Assembly: GCA_910586605.1 (NCBI GenBank)
Contig: CAJUJR010000085.1
Span: forward strand, 1 to 12,175
Direction of reading: 5' to 3'
Length of the DNA: 12,175 nt
DNA from: an uncultured Lachnospiraceae bacterium
GTDB taxonomy: Bacteria > Bacillota > Clostridia > Lachnospirales > Lachnospiraceae
Shown piece by piece: positions 1-7,474 of this stretch (its first letter is position 1; each line of letters begins with the position of its first letter). The translations under genes and the position numbers were made by a program. A model generated the notes under the pieces. It made no database searches. It was given only the letters and a program-made list of their open reading frames with translations, and was not told where the DNA came from.

Positions 1-219
1 AGGGAAGATATTTTTTATTGGGATTTGGCTACGATTGGCTGTGAATAGTAACAAGTTTATAGCTTCATTACTTCCACCCTTTATAAATTTCACGCCAGAC
101 CCTGTTCCACCTTGTTTTAATTCATACCCAAAATATGATAGCAAGGACTCCATTTCATCAAAGGTAAAATCTTTAGGTTTCTTCAGTAATCTATCTATCA
201 ATTTATCTTTCTTACTCAT
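1..219 (-). pseudogene. hicA: HicA-family mRNA interferase toxin, 3' part replaced by a repeat; runs off the left edge
   Basis: HicA toxins are small double-stranded-RNA-binding-fold ribonucleases that cut mRNA and are held in check by HicB. The reading frame starts MSKKDKLIDRLLKKPKDF and continues FTFDEMESLLSYFGYELK, which fits the N-terminal alpha-beta part of the Firmicute HicA branch. A GSGVKF segment follows. About 55 residues in, the family expects a His-Lys-Pro-His-Pro segment, but the protein instead reads LLFTANRSQ, which is encoded by the terminal repeat. The frame stays open to the window edge (73 codons). The start is fixed by AAGGAG at 227-232, 7 nt upstream, and a good promoter. 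No hicB is visible; it could lie beyond the left edge or be lost. HicA identity is from recalled family features. Disruption is inferred from the abrupt divergence at the repeat boundary. Confidence 0.7.
3..53. repeat. Left copy of an inverted bipartite terminal repeat
   Basis: Two blocks recur in inverted orientation at the right end of the window. Block one is 17 nt (3-19) and matches 12159-12175. Block two is 26 nt (28-53) and matches 12121-12146. Both match perfectly. The DNA between the blocks differs: 8 nt here and 12 nt at the right end. The inner boundary of block two falls inside the hicA reading frame, so this copy looks inserted. It may be the edge of a dispersed element or a miniature transposon; the rest would lie outside the window. 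Confidence 0.85.
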
Positions 220-239
220 GACATTTCTCCTTTATATAT

Positions 240-268
240 AGTATACTACTCCGCAAGAAAACATGCAA
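240..268 (-). promoter_or_regulatory. Promoter of the hicA remnant
   Basis: On the minus strand, TTGCAT (263-268) and TATACT (240-245) are separated by exactly 17 bp. Transcription would start near 233, giving a very short leader that holds the AAGGAG ribosome-binding site. Confidence 0.7.
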
Positions 269-282
269 CTATTTCTAGTTGC
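265..282. promoter_or_regulatory. Inverted repeat over the hicA -35 box, candidate operator
   Basis: GCAACTA, a 4-nt spacer, then TAGTTGC forms a perfect 7-bp inverted repeat that overlaps the -35 hexamer. Toxin-antitoxin operons are commonly repressed by their own complex at such palindromes. That role here is inference, since no antitoxin gene is visible. Confidence 0.4.
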
Positions 283-298
283 TATTTGCGTGTACTAT

Positions 299-329
299 AA
301 AAGGCATTGATCCCAATAACTAATGCCTT
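299..329 (-). terminator. Possible terminator between the 28-residue frame and hicA
   Basis: AAGGCATT (301-308) pairs perfectly with AATGCCTT (322-329) over a 13-nt loop. On the minus strand the stem runs into TTTTATAG, a short U-rich tail. The hairpin starts 5 nt after the stop of the small minus-strand reading frame, which suits termination before the hicA promoter. Confidence 0.45.
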
Positions 330-334
330 GTTTG

Positions 335-421
335 TTACCATACTTCATTTCCAACAGAAGCACCCCAGTCAAATTCCCCTGCAATATCTTTCTTGATATC
401 TTTTTTTGCAACACTATACAT
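335..421 (-). CDS. 28-residue reading frame, unrecognised; small protein or gene remnant
   Basis: The frame encodes MYSVAKKDIKKD followed by IAGEFDWGASVGNEVW and a TAA stop. I do not recognise a family. It is not random-looking: basic at the start, then an acidic/aromatic tail, with a hairpin placed right after the stop as at a real gene end. Against a functional gene, no Shine-Dalgarno site precedes the ATG and in-frame stops lie upstream. It may therefore be the last exon-like remnant of a decayed gene. The ATG overlaps the palindrome at 421-432. Confidence 0.3.
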   Translation of the reverse strand: MYSVAKKDIKKDIAGEFDWGASVGNEVW

Positions 422-432
422 TACGTACGTAA
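421..432. repeat. 12-bp perfect palindrome TTACGTACGTAA
   Basis: This self-complementary 12-mer lies in an AT-rich spacer. Apart from it and the small frame beside it, I see nothing coding or clearly regulatory between 433 and 667. Confidence 0.4.
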
Positions 433-680
433 AATGCTATTCGAAAGCAGTGTATTATATTACTCCAAAAAGAAAGTACTCCTATCACTTATTGATAAAA
501 TATAGCAAAAAAACTCAAAAAATGTATGTCTTTTTCATTCATGCGTTTATTCTGGTAAAAATACGTATCACTATTGTAATTTACATTTAAAAAGCTTACT
601 CTATTACTAGAGCGTGTTTGAAAATTAACATTATGGAACTTGTCTGTATCTATTCACTTATATAAATGAGGGATATAAAT

Positions 681-1189
681 ATGGGAACCTACCTAAACCC
701 TTCCAATGATAAATTTAAAGAAGCACTGAATTCCGAAGTTTATGTGGACAAATCGGAACTCATAAAATATACAAATAAAGTAATCCATACAACGCAAAAG
801 TGTTTATGTGTCAGCCGCCCACGGCGTTTCGGAAAATCAATAACAGCAGATATGCTGGCCGCATATTACAGCAAGGGCTGTGATTCTATAGAATTATTTT
901 CCAGGCTGCGCATTGCTGCAGAAGAAAGTTTTAAAAAATATATAAACCAATATGATACAATATTCCTAAATATGCAGGAATTTTTAAGCCAGAGCAACAA
1001 TTTTTCCGGGAATATAAAGAAGAAAAAATAGCACAGGAGCATTATCTTGATTTTTTGAGAGACTTATTAAAAGATAAAGGGCATATCCAAAAAGCAATCT
1101 GGGAAAAGCGTGTCGACTTAGTGGTACAAGGAATTGAACAGGCACATTTTGAAACATCACATCTGCAGTATAATGATGAAAGGGCATAG
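681..1189 (+). pseudogene. Decayed AAA-ATPase-like / PD-(D/E)XK-type protein with internal deletions
   Basis: The N-terminus (MGTYLNPSNDKFKEALNS, YVDKSELI, then SRPRRFGKS as Walker A) matches the AAA-ATPase-like family. Its intact members are roughly 500-600 residues with a C-terminal nuclease-like domain. At about 995-1005 the frame shifts and resumes as FFREYKEEKIAQEHYLDFLR, the segment that normally follows the Walker B region, so that region is lost. Near 1085-1095 a second jump leads to VVQGIEQAHFETSHLQYNDE, part of the C-terminal domain, and a stop soon follows. At least two internal deletions, one frameshift and a 3' truncation are therefore visible. The start at 681 is chosen because GAGGGA (668-673) sits 7 nt upstream; an in-frame ATG at 666 contains no better site. 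It is almost certainly non-functional. Family members often occur as many copies in gut Firmicutes (recalled). Confidence 0.8.
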
Positions 1190-1230
1190 CTGTATTATTG
1201 AAGACTTTACTGTACAATCCCATTGAAAAC

Positions 1231-1273
1231 TAAAAAACGGAGCATATTGGGGAAACCATCCCAAATATGCTCC
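1231..1273 (-). terminator. Rho-independent terminator of the LCP gene
   Basis: GGAGCATATT pairs with its complement across a short loop; the stem spans 1239-1273 with extra G-C pairs near the loop. On the minus strand it is followed by GTTTTTTAG. It lies 12 nt past the LCP stop codon and also separates that gene from the plus-strand pseudogene. Confidence 0.9.
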
Positions 1274-1285
1274 ATAATTTATTAT

Positions 1286-2383
1286 TTACTGCCCTACCGA
1301 TATATTTGCCCCAGAATCCAATTCATCCTGATCTTTTAATGTGCTCCCATAGATAAATTTATGCATCTTTTTTACATTGGCATCCAAAGGGCTTGCGAGG
1401 ATTACAGACATCGTACGGACTCTGGTAATCTTATAGCAACCCTCTATCGGGACATTCAACGTACGGAGCTTAGGGCTTTTTCCCCGTACGCCAACGCCTG
1501 CCGTCAGGTAATTAATCAAATCCGCCTTTTTAATATCTGTTGTAAGAAGCGGAAGGATATCTGGAATCATCGCAACCAGTTCCAGTGTTGATTTTTTCAT
1601 CATTTTTTTATAAACAGCCGTCATCACTGTCCGATGGCGCAATGTCCTTGAAAAGTCCCCCACATTCCCATCCTTATTGACATAGCGGACACGGGCATAT
1701 CCAAGCGCCTGGTTTCCATTCATATGGTTCATCCCAACAGAAACATTCCGGTTAGAAGGGTTAGAAATATAATTTGTCCTGTTCAAGTAACTTGCTTCTT
1801 CTGAGGAAAGTTCAATATCCACGCCGCCAACAGCATCAATAATTTTCTCAAACGAGTCAAAGTTTACCAATACATAACCATCTACAGCAATCCCGAAGTT
1901 TTCCTTAATCGTCTCCACCAGCGTCTTCATACCGCCATTATGATATGCTGCATTGATTTTATTATCACTAAAGCCTGGAATTTTTACATAGGTGTCACGC
2001 ATGATTGAAGTCAGCGAAAGCTTATTATCCTTCTGGTTAATTGTTGCAATCATAATGCTGTCAGTACGTCCCCTGTCATCATGGATTGCCTCTTCCCCAC
2101 ACAAAAGGATATTGATAACATCATCATTCTTGTCTGCCTGCGCAGCACTGTCAAGCTGGATGGAAGATGGATCAATCTCTTTGAGGTTTCCAGTATTTTC
2201 GTCTTCATCAAAAAATTCTTCGTGTTTTTCTACCTCTTCGTCGACACTTTGGTATGTCATCTGGCTATAATAGTAATGGATTACCAGATAAATGCCGCCG
2301 CCTGCAAGCAAAACAAATGCAAGGACGCCAATCAGTATTTTCCCCCATAAAGGAATTTTCTTATTTGTATCATTCTTCTCCAT
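1286..2383 (-). CDS. LytR-CpsA-Psr (LCP) family cell-envelope phosphotransferase
   Basis: LCP enzymes move undecaprenyl-phosphate-linked glycopolymers (teichoic acid, capsule) onto peptidoglycan on the outer face of the membrane. The 365-residue protein has a short cytoplasmic N-terminus and one membrane segment at about 13-36. An acidic juxtamembrane linker follows (48-80), then the LCP domain from about 88 to 260. Visible family landmarks are GRTDSIMI (105-112), SIMRDTYV (126-133) with the conserved Arg, KINAAYHNGG (142-151), NFDSFEKIIDAVGGVDI (174-190), and the Arg-rich ARVRY...DFSRTLRHR stretch (230-251). All key charged positions are present, so it should be active. AAGGAT precedes the ATG by about 7 nt. 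The gene starts 12 nt after the UPF0210 stop, which suggests co-transcription, and it ends at a strong terminator. LytR-type regulators were once read as transcription factors; the enzyme role is now the accepted one. Confidence 0.93.
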   Translation of the reverse strand: MEKNDTNKKIPLWGKILIGVLAFVLLAGGGIYLVIHYYYSQMTYQSVDEEVEKHEEFFDEDENTGNLKEIDPSSIQLDSAAQADKNDDVINILLCGEEAIHDDRGRTDSIMIATINQKDNKLSLTSIMRDTYVKIPGFSDNKINAAYHNGGMKTLVETIKENFGIAVDGYVLVNFDSFEKIIDAVGGVDIELSSEEASYLNRTNYISNPSNRNVSVGMNHMNGNQALGYARVRYVNKDGNVGDFSRTLRHRTVMTAVYKKMMKKSTLELVAMIPDILPLLTTDIKKADLINYLTAGVGVRGKSPKLRTLNVPIEGCYKITRVRTMSVILASPLDANVKKMHKFIYGSTLKDQDELDSGANISVGQ

Positions 2384-2395
2384 ATACTTTTATCC

Positions 2396-3760
2396 TTAAT
2401 TTTTAAAACTATGAATCGGCGCCGGAATCCTTCCGCCACGGTTGATAAATTCACTGCAGCCAAATTGGTTGACTGGCATAACTGGGGCATAGCCCAGCAA
2501 ACCGCCAAATTCTGCCTTTTCTCCCACGCCTTTCCCAATCACAGGAATCAAACGGACAGCCGTCGTCTTCTGGTTTACCATGCCAATCGCCATCTCATCC
2601 GCAATAATGCCGGAAATCGTCGCCGCCTTTGTATCTCCCGGAACAGCGACCATATCAAGCCCCACAGAACATACGCATGTCATCGCTTCCAGCTTTTCCA
2701 GTGTCAATGCGCCATCCTCTGCCGCGCGTATCATGCCCTGGTCTTCGCTTACCGGGATAAATGCGCCGCTTAACCCCCCTACATAGGAAGACGCCATCAC
2801 ACCGCCCTTTTTTACCTGGTCATTTAACAAGGCAAGCGCTGCCGTCGTACCGGGCGCACCGGCACGCTCCAGCCCCATTTCCTCAAAAATGTCTGCAATG
2901 CTGTCACCAATTGCCGGGGTCGGCGCTAATGACAAGTCGATAATCCCAAATGGAACACCCAGCCTTTTAGAAGCCTCCCTTGCCACAAGCTGGCCCACAC
3001 GCGTAATCTTAAATGCTGTCTTTTTCACTTTTTCACATAGCGTCCCAAAATCTGCACCATGCACTGACTCTAGTGCTTTCCGCATTACGCCTGGCCCGCT
3101 GACGCCAACATTAATAATTTCATCTGCCTCTGTCACTCCATGGAACGCCCCTGCCATAAATGGGTTATCGTCTGGGGCGTTGCAGAATACAACTAATTTT
3201 GCACAGCCAATGCTGTCTTTTTCTTTTGTCCTCTGTGCTGTTTCCAGGATAATTTCCCCCATCATTTTAACTGCATCCATATTCAGCCCAGTTTTGGTTG
3301 AACCCAAATTTACAGAACTGCAGACATAATCTGTCTCAGCAAGAGCCTGTGGAATTGACCGGATCAAAAGCGCGTCGCTTTTTGTCATTCCTTTAGAAAC
3401 AAGCGCGCTGTATCCGCCAATAAAATTAACCCCCGTCTCTTTTGCTGCACGGTCCAGCGTCTTTGCGACTTTTACAAAGTCCTCCGGCGATTTACATGCC
3501 GAACCGCCGACCAGTGCAATTGGCGTTACAGAAATCCTTTTATTTACAATTGGAATGCCATATTCCTTTTCAATTTCCTTCCCGGTAGAAACCAAATCCT
3601 TTGCTGTCGTTGTAATACGCCCATATATTTTTTCACAAAGCCTGTCTACATCTGTATCAATGCAATTCAACAGGCTAATCCCCATTGTAATTGTGCGCAC
3701 ATCCAAGTTTTCTTTTTCAATCATTTCATTGGTTTCCAACACTTCATGGATATTAATCAT
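2396..3760 (-). CDS. UPF0210 (DUF711/PFL-like) family protein
   Basis: This 454-residue cytoplasmic protein is a full-length member of the UPF0210 family, whose fold relates to glycyl-radical (pyruvate formate-lyase-like) barrels but which lacks a proven reaction. Characteristic segments include GGSACKSPEDF, a VSGPGVMRKALE stretch, APTPAIGDSIADIFEEMG, and the C-terminal GLLGYAPVMPVN with a late Cys (FGCSEF). I see no glycyl-radical motif near the C-terminus, so the PFL name should not be read as activity. It begins 20 nt after the ACT-domain gene. That two-gene order (UPF0237 then UPF0210) is conserved in many Firmicutes and suggests that the ACT protein senses a ligand and acts with this protein. 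The specific function is unknown. Confidence 0.92.
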   Translation of the reverse strand: MINIHEVLETNEMIEKENLDVRTITMGISLLNCIDTDVDRLCEKIYGRITTTAKDLVSTGKEIEKEYGIPIVNKRISVTPIALVGGSACKSPEDFVKVAKTLDRAAKETGVNFIGGYSALVSKGMTKSDALLIRSIPQALAETDYVCSSVNLGSTKTGLNMDAVKMMGEIILETAQRTKEKDSIGCAKLVVFCNAPDDNPFMAGAFHGVTEADEIINVGVSGPGVMRKALESVHGADFGTLCEKVKKTAFKITRVGQLVAREASKRLGVPFGIIDLSLAPTPAIGDSIADIFEEMGLERAGAPGTTAALALLNDQVKKGGVMASSYVGGLSGAFIPVSEDQGMIRAAEDGALTLEKLEAMTCVCSVGLDMVAVPGDTKAATISGIIADEMAIGMVNQKTTAVRLIPVIGKGVGEKAEFGGLLGYAPVMPVNQFGCSEFINRGGRIPAPIHSFKN

Positions 3761-3780
3761 AACATATCATTTCCCTTCTA

Positions 3781-4053
3781 TCAGATTCTATGCATCTTAT
3801 CGAAAATGTCCTCTCTCTGCGCCCTTACAATACAGCCCATCTCTTCCCCAAGCTGCTCCACTTCATCTACCATTGTCCCAAAATCCTTCCGGCTATCCGC
3901 CACATCCACAATCATCATCATATTGAAAAAGCCGTCTACAATTGTCTGTGATATATCCAGGATATTAATCTGGTTATTGGCAAGATATGTGCAGATTTTT
4001 GCAATAATGCCAACACTGTCTTTTCCTACTACAGTTATTACTGTTTTTTTCAT
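3781..4053 (-). CDS. ACT-domain protein, UPF0237 family
   Basis: This small 90-residue protein is made of one ACT domain: MKKTVITVVGKDSVGIIAKI is the first strand-turn-helix, with the ligand-side Gly of GKDSVG. NNQINILDISQTIVDGFFNM forms the central strands, and a helical C-terminus follows. ACT domains bind small molecules, often amino acids, and usually dimerise. The start at 4053 is preferred over an in-frame ATG at 4065 because GAGG lies 6-8 nt before the downstream ATG and within the first codons of the longer form. It is adjacent to the UPF0210 gene (20-nt gap), matching a conserved pair. I do not see a convincing own promoter in the 211-bp spacer upstream, but one is likely given the distance. 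Confidence 0.9.
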   Translation of the reverse strand: MKKTVITVVGKDSVGIIAKICTYLANNQINILDISQTIVDGFFNMMMIVDVADSRKDFGTMVDEVEQLGEEMGCIVRAQREDIFDKMHRI

Positions 4054-4170
4054 ATTTAACCTCATTTCTGCGCTGCTTTTTACATAAAATCCTTATTTCT
4101 GAGCGGCTTGCCGCAAAGAGGCAATGAAAAATCTGCGGATACCGTTTCTCATTTGCCATCATATTACTCT

Positions 4171-4259
4171 GGCTATTTGTTTTCGCCCAGAAACAAATAG
4201 CCAAAATGAACTTTCGTTCGCTTTGCATCCCTGTATTAGCAGCGCGCAAATACAGATGC
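4171..4259. repeat. Intergenic pair of long palindromes between the WalJ-type and ACT genes
   Basis: A perfect 12-bp inverted repeat (GGCTATTTGTTT at 4171-4182 with its complement at 4191-4202, 8-nt loop) is followed by an 11-bp one. The second pairs 4225-4237 with 4249-4259 and has a 2-nt bulge on one side. Neither has a U-tract on either strand, so they are poor intrinsic terminators. A shorter GC-rich hairpin, GCGGC-TT-GCCGC, lies at 4103-4114. The whole 4054-4264 spacer holds no credible gene. It may be a dispersed palindromic unit or an mRNA processing/stability element. Confidence 0.55.
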
Positions 4260-4264
4260 CTTTC

Positions 4265-5059
4265 CTACAATGCCACTAAAGGGGATGGTTTATCCCGTTC
4301 TGCCACCATAAGCTGGAACGGAAGGGTATTTATCCCCATTTCTTCCCAAATCTGGCATTTTACCGCTTCATAAGCAAGCTGCGGATAATTATTTTCCTTT
4401 GACAAATGTGCCAAAAAGGCATATTTCAGCCTTTTCTGGGAAAGCCTGCATAAAAGCTGCCCTGAAGCCTCATTGGACAAATGCCCCCTGTCGCTTAAAA
4501 TACGCCGCTTCAAAGAATATGGATATTTCCCCGCCTCTAGCATGCTGATATCGTGGTTTGCCTCCAAAAGCAGGATATCGCATCCTTCCAGATGCTGTAT
4601 AATATAGTCATCAAACATCCCCAAATCAGTTGCCACGCCAAGTTTCTGCCCGCCGCTTTCTACCGTATAGCATACCGGCTCTGCTGCATCATGTGACATA
4701 TGGAATGGCATTACCTTTATATTCCCAATCCAAACTGGTTCATCCGCATATAGCTGATACAGCTTATCCCTGCCTATCACGCCCTTTGCATCCTTCATGC
4801 AAATTCCATCTAACGTCCCGCCTGTTGCAAATACAGGCGTGCCAAACATCTTTACCATCATATGGATTCCCTGGATATGGTCACTATGTTCGTGTGTCAC
4901 AAAAATAGCGTCTAGCTCCCCCGGCGCTACGCCAATCTGGTTCAGGCCTTCCACAATCCGTTTCCTGCTTATGCCCGCATCAATTAAAATATGGTTTTTT
5001 TCATCGCCTACATAAATACAGTTCCCACTGCTCCCACTGGCAATACTGCAAACTTTCAT
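4265..5059 (-). CDS. walJ: WalJ/YycJ-type metallo-beta-lactamase-fold hydrolase
   Basis: This is a predicted two-metal MBL-fold hydrolase of 264 residues. Family members are described as DNA exonucleases linked to coordination of replication and division. The N-terminus MKVCSIASGSSGNC is diagnostic of the YycJ group. The metal-binding motifs are all present: HEHSDH at 56-61, SHD at 122-124, ATDLG with its Asp at 145, and His in GHLSNE (193) and HLSKENN (218). GAGGAA lies just before the ATG. It follows the FtsA-like gene by 16 nt, so the two are probably one transcript. In Bacillus the homologue sits in the walRK operon; here that operon is absent and the partner is an actin-fold protein. The exact substrate is not shown by sequence. 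Confidence 0.9.
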   Translation of the reverse strand: MKVCSIASGSSGNCIYVGDEKNHILIDAGISRKRIVEGLNQIGVAPGELDAIFVTHEHSDHIQGIHMMVKMFGTPVFATGGTLDGICMKDAKGVIGRDKLYQLYADEPVWIGNIKVMPFHMSHDAAEPVCYTVESGGQKLGVATDLGMFDDYIIQHLEGCDILLLEANHDISMLEAGKYPYSLKRRILSDRGHLSNEASGQLLCRLSQKRLKYAFLAHLSKENNYPQLAYEAVKCQIWEEMGINTLPFQLMVAERDKPSPLVAL

Positions 5060-5075
5060 ATCATTCCTCGCTCCA

Positions 5076-7310
5076 TTAACCTACCCATTCTATCTGAATT
5101 TGGTCGCCTTCCTTTACTGGATGTGTAAAATCACATTTCACTCCATTCACACGGAGCTCCAAATGGTCGCCATGCGCCACTGAAGTATCAAATGGATAAA
5201 AATCCAGGATATCAACAAAAATGTAATCTGCTTTATTGCGGAGAACCACATTTTCCCCATTCACAATAACAGCTATATTCTTTGTGCTGCTTTCCCCAAT
5301 TCCAACAGATGCATCTGCTGAAAATGGGCTACTTTCCCTATCTCCTGAACGAAAGCTCGTTTCCTGCTGACTGCTGTCTCTGCTGACTGAACCAAAATCA
5401 GGTTCTGGCTGAATAGCATCTTCTTCTGGCTCAAATTCAGCCTCTTCTTCCAGATCCTCTTCTATCTCTATAGGTTCTTCTGATACAAATGTTTCTGCTA
5501 CATAGGTAGAAGGAATCTGCTCTTCCACATTACAGCGGATTGTAAAGTTATCATATACCTTTGTATCCATCTGCGCTGGGACATTATTTACAGAAATATT
5601 GCCATAATAGATAATATCCATAAATTCCAGAACCTGCTTTAGCGTATAATAATCTAAAATCCTGATATCATCCTGATCCTTTACACTGTAAAATTCAGAA
5701 ACCAGTTCGCCATTCACTGATACAAAGCGCGCAGCACTTATTCTTTTCCCATTGAATTCAAAATTTATCGTCGCTTTATACTCTGGCAATTTCCCAATCA
5801 TAAGCTCTGCCGCCGCCCCTTTTGTAGAAGAGCTGATTTCAATCTTGTCATTTGATTCAATTGGCGTGTTTATCCCCAGTTCTTTGCCGTTAATATGTAT
5901 TACGGCAGCTTCGCCCGCTTCCCCACGGAGCATCCTTCTCTCCCCATTTACAAAATAAGTAATCGAATCCCCACGCTGCGGGAAAAGTTCTTCGTTGGGG
6001 AAACCAATCTGCATAGCAGCATCCATAATTGTAAGTTTATTGTTATCATACAATTTGATTCTCTCACCATTTACTGTTACAAAGATAAAATTATTTTTCT
6101 GCTCATAATAGTTCAGGCAAATGCCAATCGGCGTAACCAGAAGGGAATCAACTGTTATATCTTCCTGTAAAAACTTCACCCTTCCAAGCACTTCGGAACC
6201 ACGCAGGGCAACCCTTTCCTTCTGAATTCCTTGATATTCTGCAAGGCTCTCCACAAAACCGCCAATTTTTCCGCCGCCGCCCACAACAAAAATAGCGCTG
6301 ACTGGCTTACCGCCATTTAATTCAATAATTTTTTCCGAAATGCTCTTTGTAATCATCCGCACTGTTTCATCTACCGAAGCAACTAACTCTTCCGAAGATA
6401 TTTTCTGGGGAAGCCCCATTATGTCATGGTATGTCACTTCATCCTGCTCTGTACTTGTGCATTTCATCCTGTCCGCTTCTGTAAAATCTGTCAAATACTG
6501 CTTTGCAATTGTTTCTGTTACCTCGTCCCCTGCATACGGAATCATGCCATAAGCAATAATGCTTCCATCACGTGTAATTGAAATATCAGAAGTACCCGCC
6601 CCTACATCGACCAGCGCAATATTTAACAAACGGAACTTTTCAGGAATCGCTACATTAATTGCCGCAATTGGCTCTAATGTCAAATTCGCCACATACAGCC
6701 CCGCACGCTCTACTGCTGCATACAGCCCGTCAACAACTTCATCTGGCAGAAACGTTGCAATCATTTCTGTACGGATATCCGTACATTTATGCCCCTCCAG
6801 ATTGGAAATCGGATAATCATTCTGATAATACTGTTTCACAGAATAGCCAACACAATAAAACTTTACATCATCTGACTGCAGTTCCTTGCGAAGTGTATCA
6901 TATGCATTTTCCACCCCAAGCATATTCAGGGAATATATTTGGTCGCTCGTCACCACATTTTCCGAATTAAAATGAATCTCCGCCCCAGATTCTACTGTTT
7001 TCAGGACACGCCCCGCGGCGGCAATACAAACATCCTGAAATCTGCGTCCTGTCATTTCCTCAAGCCGTTCACGGATTCGCTCAATCGTCCTTGCAACCTG
7101 CCCAATATCATGAATCTGCCCGTCAATCATCGCCCTTGTTTCATGTTCAATGGCAGTCTGCGCCACTGCAACAAAACCATTTGTATTATTTTTATATCCA
7201 ACTGTGCCTACGACACTCCTTGTCCCAATATCCAAACCAAAAACCAAATCATCTGGGACATGGGACATATCTATTACAGTATTTTTTGCACCATATGCTG
7301 CTGAATCCAT
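5076..7310 (-). CDS. FtsA-like actin-fold ATPase with beta-grasp-like C-terminal extension
   Basis: The first ~390 of 744 residues are an FtsA/PilM-type ATPase. Phosphate 1 is FGLDIGTRSVVGTV (24-37), phosphate 2 is LVDVGAGTSDISI (233-245) and the adenosine motif is IFVVGGGGKIGGF (340-352). An SHS2/1C-like region lies between the first two. FtsA itself is about 420 residues and ends in a membrane-binding helix; here no such helix is evident. The remainder has three related stretches (about 408-493, 513-596, 679-744), each with VNGE/NGK turns and late GD-I-I strands that suggest a beta-grasp fold. An acidic, Ser/Glu-rich linker at about 610-675 interrupts them. The start at 7310 is chosen because AAGGAGG (7322-7328) sits 11 nt upstream; an in-frame ATG at 7370 has only a weak site. 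The role is probably in division or envelope assembly. No ftsZ is nearby, so this may be a paralogue and not the division FtsA. Confidence 0.85.
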   Translation of the reverse strand: MDSAAYGAKNTVIDMSHVPDDLVFGLDIGTRSVVGTVGYKNNTNGFVAVAQTAIEHETRAMIDGQIHDIGQVARTIERIRERLEEMTGRRFQDVCIAAAGRVLKTVESGAEIHFNSENVVTSDQIYSLNMLGVENAYDTLRKELQSDDVKFYCVGYSVKQYYQNDYPISNLEGHKCTDIRTEMIATFLPDEVVDGLYAAVERAGLYVANLTLEPIAAINVAIPEKFRLLNIALVDVGAGTSDISITRDGSIIAYGMIPYAGDEVTETIAKQYLTDFTEADRMKCTSTEQDEVTYHDIMGLPQKISSEELVASVDETVRMITKSISEKIIELNGGKPVSAIFVVGGGGKIGGFVESLAEYQGIQKERVALRGSEVLGRVKFLQEDITVDSLLVTPIGICLNYYEQKNNFIFVTVNGERIKLYDNNKLTIMDAAMQIGFPNEELFPQRGDSITYFVNGERRMLRGEAGEAAVIHINGKELGINTPIESNDKIEISSSTKGAAAELMIGKLPEYKATINFEFNGKRISAARFVSVNGELVSEFYSVKDQDDIRILDYYTLKQVLEFMDIIYYGNISVNNVPAQMDTKVYDNFTIRCNVEEQIPSTYVAETFVSEEPIEIEEDLEEEAEFEPEEDAIQPEPDFGSVSRDSSQQETSFRSGDRESSPFSADASVGIGESSTKNIAVIVNGENVVLRNKADYIFVDILDFYPFDTSVAHGDHLELRVNGVKCDFTHPVKEGDQIQIEWVG

Positions 7311-7418
7311 CTTTTGGGAAACCTCCTTGCATCGTTTTTCCAATATTAACGATAACTTACCAAATTGCATTGTAGCATAAAATACCCACCTTACGCAACT
7401 ATCCCCGATAATAAAAAG

Positions 7419-7447
7419 TTGGCTTAATTTTAAATATATGGTATACT
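7419..7447 (+). promoter_or_regulatory. Promoter of the DtxR-type regulator gene
   Basis: TTGGCT (7419-7424) and TATACT (7442-7447) are spaced by 17 bp. Transcription would start near 7454, leaving about 20 nt of leader that includes GGAGG before the ATG at 7475. The divergent FtsA-like gene starts about 110 bp away; I see no equally good promoter for it here. Confidence 0.7.
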
Positions 7448-7474
7448 GTCGGAAAAAGAAACCGGAGGACTGCC

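Noticed and set aside
35..241. 68-residue plus-strand frame at the left end
   Set aside because: It is the antisense shadow of the hicA remnant, which has a promoter, ribosome-binding site and family features on the minus strand.
323..590. Two overlapping plus-strand frames of 60-65 residues
   Set aside because: They are low-complexity, Lys/Ile/Tyr-rich translations of AT-rich spacer with no ribosome-binding site and no recognisable family.
7371..7418. Possible promoter for the FtsA-like gene (TATGCT box)
   Set aside because: No acceptable -35 hexamer lies at 16-18 bp, so I do not call it.
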